Shown here: positions 62,772 through 64,000 of the stretch, one piece after another
How positions within the stretch are numbered: the stretch's first letter is position 1
Layout: the number at the start of each line of letters is the position of its first letter
Source of the DNA: Gilliamella apicola
GTDB lineage: Bacteria; Pseudomonadota; Gammaproteobacteria; Enterobacterales; Orbaceae
Direction: 5' to 3'
Length of the DNA stretch: 64,000 bases
NCBI RefSeq assembly: GCF_003202915.1
Contig: NZ_QGLP01000004.1
Coordinates: 806,001-870,000 of the forward strand
The notes under the pieces: model-generated
The model's database searches: none
Told to the model about the DNA's origin: nothing
The model's input: only the letters and a program-made list of their open reading frames with translations
Made by a program: the position numbers and the translations under genes

Positions 62772-63938
62772 ATGATTAATACTACCGAGAAAAAAATTGC
62801 TGCATTAAAAGATGAGATGATTGCATGGCGTCATCATATTCATGCTTACCCAGAAACCGCCTTCGAAGAAAAACAGACTACACAGTTTATTATTGAAAAG
62901 TTAAAATCGTTTGGTATCACCGAACTATATACCAAGTTTGCTCCAACAGGGGTGGTGGCAGTGATTCATGGTAAAACTAAAGGTCGCACGATTGGCCTTC
63001 GTGCAGATATTGATGCATTGGATATTTTTGAAGAAAATAAAATCGATTACTGTTCAAAAATATCCGGTAAAATGCATGCCTGCGGACATGATGGTCATAC
63101 TGCTATATTATTAGGTGCGGCAAAATATTTAAGTGCCAACCGTGATTTTAACGGTACGGTAGTGGCGATATTCCAACCTGCTGAAGAGAACGAAGGCGGG
63201 GGGCGTGTGATGGTAGAAAATGGTTTATTTGACAAATTTCCGATTGAAGCCGTTTACGGTATGCATAATCAACCTAATTTAGAGTTAAACCATTTTTTGA
63301 TTAATCATGGTCCAGTGATGGCATCTTATGATGTGTTTGAAATCAAAATCACCGGTGTCGGTGCGCATGCGGCTGCACCGCATTTAGGTAAAGATACTAT
63401 TTTAACTGCTACTCATATTGTTAATAATTTACAAACTATTATCAGCCGCAATTTAAATCCAACTGATTCGTTAGTTATTAGTGTGACACAAATTCATAGT
63501 GGTGATACTTGGAATGTGCTACCTCAACACGCGGTAATCCGAGGCACAGTTAGGGCTTTAAATGTTGAAGATCAAAATTTAGCAGAAGAACGAATCAAAC
63601 ATATTTCAACAGCAACGGCTTTAACATTTTGTACCAAAGCGGAAGTTGATTATCAACGTCGTTATCCGGCAACCATCAATCACCCTAAACAAGCCGATAT
63701 TGCAATAAAAGTTGCGCAAAAACTTGTGGGCAATGATAAGATTATTATTGATTCACCGCCCACAATGGGATCAGAAGATTTTGCTTTTATGTTACAAAAA
63801 GTACCTGGGGTTTATATTAAAATTGGTGCAGGGGACGGAGCTAACCTGCATAATCCTTCGTATAATTTTAATGATGAGATCCTTACGCTAGGTGCCGAAT
63901 ATTTTGTTGAAATAGTTAGTCAAGAATTGGGGTGTTAG
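62772..63938 (+). CDS. M20 amidohydrolase (hippurate/N-acyl amino acid hydrolase)
   Basis: A 388-aa cytoplasmic metallohydrolase of the AbgA/HipO/IAA-amino acid type. Metal ligands are in KMHACGHDGHTA (about 98-109), the catalytic PAEENEGGG and NQPN, and GSEDFAFML near the end. The opening WRHHIHAYPE and GLRADIDALDI are typical. Substrate could be an N-acylated amino acid or peptide-like compound; sequence alone does not decide. Monocistronic, with GTAAGGA 9 bases before the ATG. Confidence 0.88.
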   Translation: MINTTEKKIAALKDEMIAWRHHIHAYPETAFEEKQTTQFIIEKLKSFGITELYTKFAPTGVVAVIHGKTKGRTIGLRADIDALDIFEENKIDYCSKISGKMHACGHDGHTAILLGAAKYLSANRDFNGTVVAIFQPAEENEGGGRVMVENGLFDKFPIEAVYGMHNQPNLELNHFLINHGPVMASYDVFEIKITGVGAHAAAPHLGKDTILTATHIVNNLQTIISRNLNPTDSLVISVTQIHSGDTWNVLPQHAVIRGTVRALNVEDQNLAEERIKHISTATALTFCTKAEVDYQRRYPATINHPKQADIAIKVAQKLVGNDKIIIDSPPTMGSEDFAFMLQKVPGVYIKIGAGDGANLHNPSYNFNDEILTLGAEYFVEIVSQELGC

Positions 63939-63955
63939 GAGTTTAATGTATAAGA

Positions 63956-63987
63956 AAACAGGAATGATTATAAAATTATTCCTGTTT
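63956..63987 (+). terminator. Hairpin after the M20 amidohydrolase gene
   Basis: AAACAGGAAT (63956-63965) pairs with ATTCCTGTTT (63978-63987), a 10-bp stem with a 12-base AT loop. The right arm ends in TTT then AATAAATAA, so the U-tract is weak. Confidence 0.55.
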
Positions 63988-64000
63988 AATAAATAAATAT

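Noticed and set aside
63949-63999. 16-codon frame after the M20 gene
   Set aside because: It coincides with a hairpin and looks like a terminator region, not a gene.
1-64000. tRNA, rRNA, insertion sequences, prophage or integrase genes
   Set aside because: None was recognised by eye in either strand; a covariance-model scan would be needed to exclude short or unusual RNA genes.

Overview
The window is an AT-rich chromosomal segment of a gammaproteobacterium. Most housekeeping genes have close Enterobacterales or Pasteurellales counterparts (yehMPQ, yccS, lexA, coaE-zapD-yacG, tsaD, ycaO, dapA-bamC-purC, tmcA, cysZ, ypfN, dapE, yffB, alr, mltG, ampD, a short type IV pilus cluster). The strong AT bias, short intergenic terminators, compressed gene set and rearranged order point to a host-associated lineage such as Orbaceae (Gilliamella-like). 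That placement is inferred from gene content and composition; no rRNA gene is present to confirm it.

Layout. 1-6.0 kb: a yehL-M-P-Q operon (MoxR ATPase tail, DUF5682, VWA, SWIM zinc finger). 6.2-11.6 kb: a 1546-aa nuclease-NTPase of antiphage (Avs/NACHT-like) design, with an unknown 151-aa gene divergent from it. 11.6-18.5 kb: yccS, a small membrane gene downstream of lexA, lexA with two SOS boxes, coaE-zapD-yacG-tsaD and a DUF4282 protein. 18.7-23.6 kb: ycaO, a PfkB-family protein whose catalytic motif is lost, a shikimate-dehydrogenase-like gene and ygbA. 23.8-28.8 kb: a five-gene minus-strand operon of aminotransferase, metQ, metN, metI and an FAD-linked 2-hydroxyacid oxidase.

29.4-39.7 kb plus 51.2-53.0 kb: the most unusual part. 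Six paralogous secreted, adhesin-like proteins of about 500 aa each sit behind the same regulatory cassette. The cassette has a conserved box, a distal sigma70 promoter, a perfect or near-perfect TTGACA-N17/18-TATAAT promoter that overlaps a ribosome binding site and ATG, and then (in five of six) a heptanucleotide array of exactly three units starting 17 nt after the A of that ATG. The heptamer is uniform within each array but differs between loci (ACACACA, ACACGCA, ACACCCA, ACAGCAA). With three copies the ATG is out of frame with the long ORF in all five; with four (or one) it would be in frame. The sixth locus has no array and its ATG is in frame. One copy also carries a nonsense codon. This looks like a multi-gene phase-variable surface or secreted protein system controlled by 7-bp slippage, and I do not know of a description of it.

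40.0-51.0 kb: grxD, rnt, a TPR membrane protein, an orphan antitoxin, nif3-like, dapA-bamC-purC-yeaL-tmcA-cysZ, ypfN, dapE and yffB. 53.5-64 kb: a Fur-box-controlled TonB receptor, alr-mltG, an AmpD-YqcC fusion, pilA-pilB-pilC-pilD and an M20 amidohydrolase.
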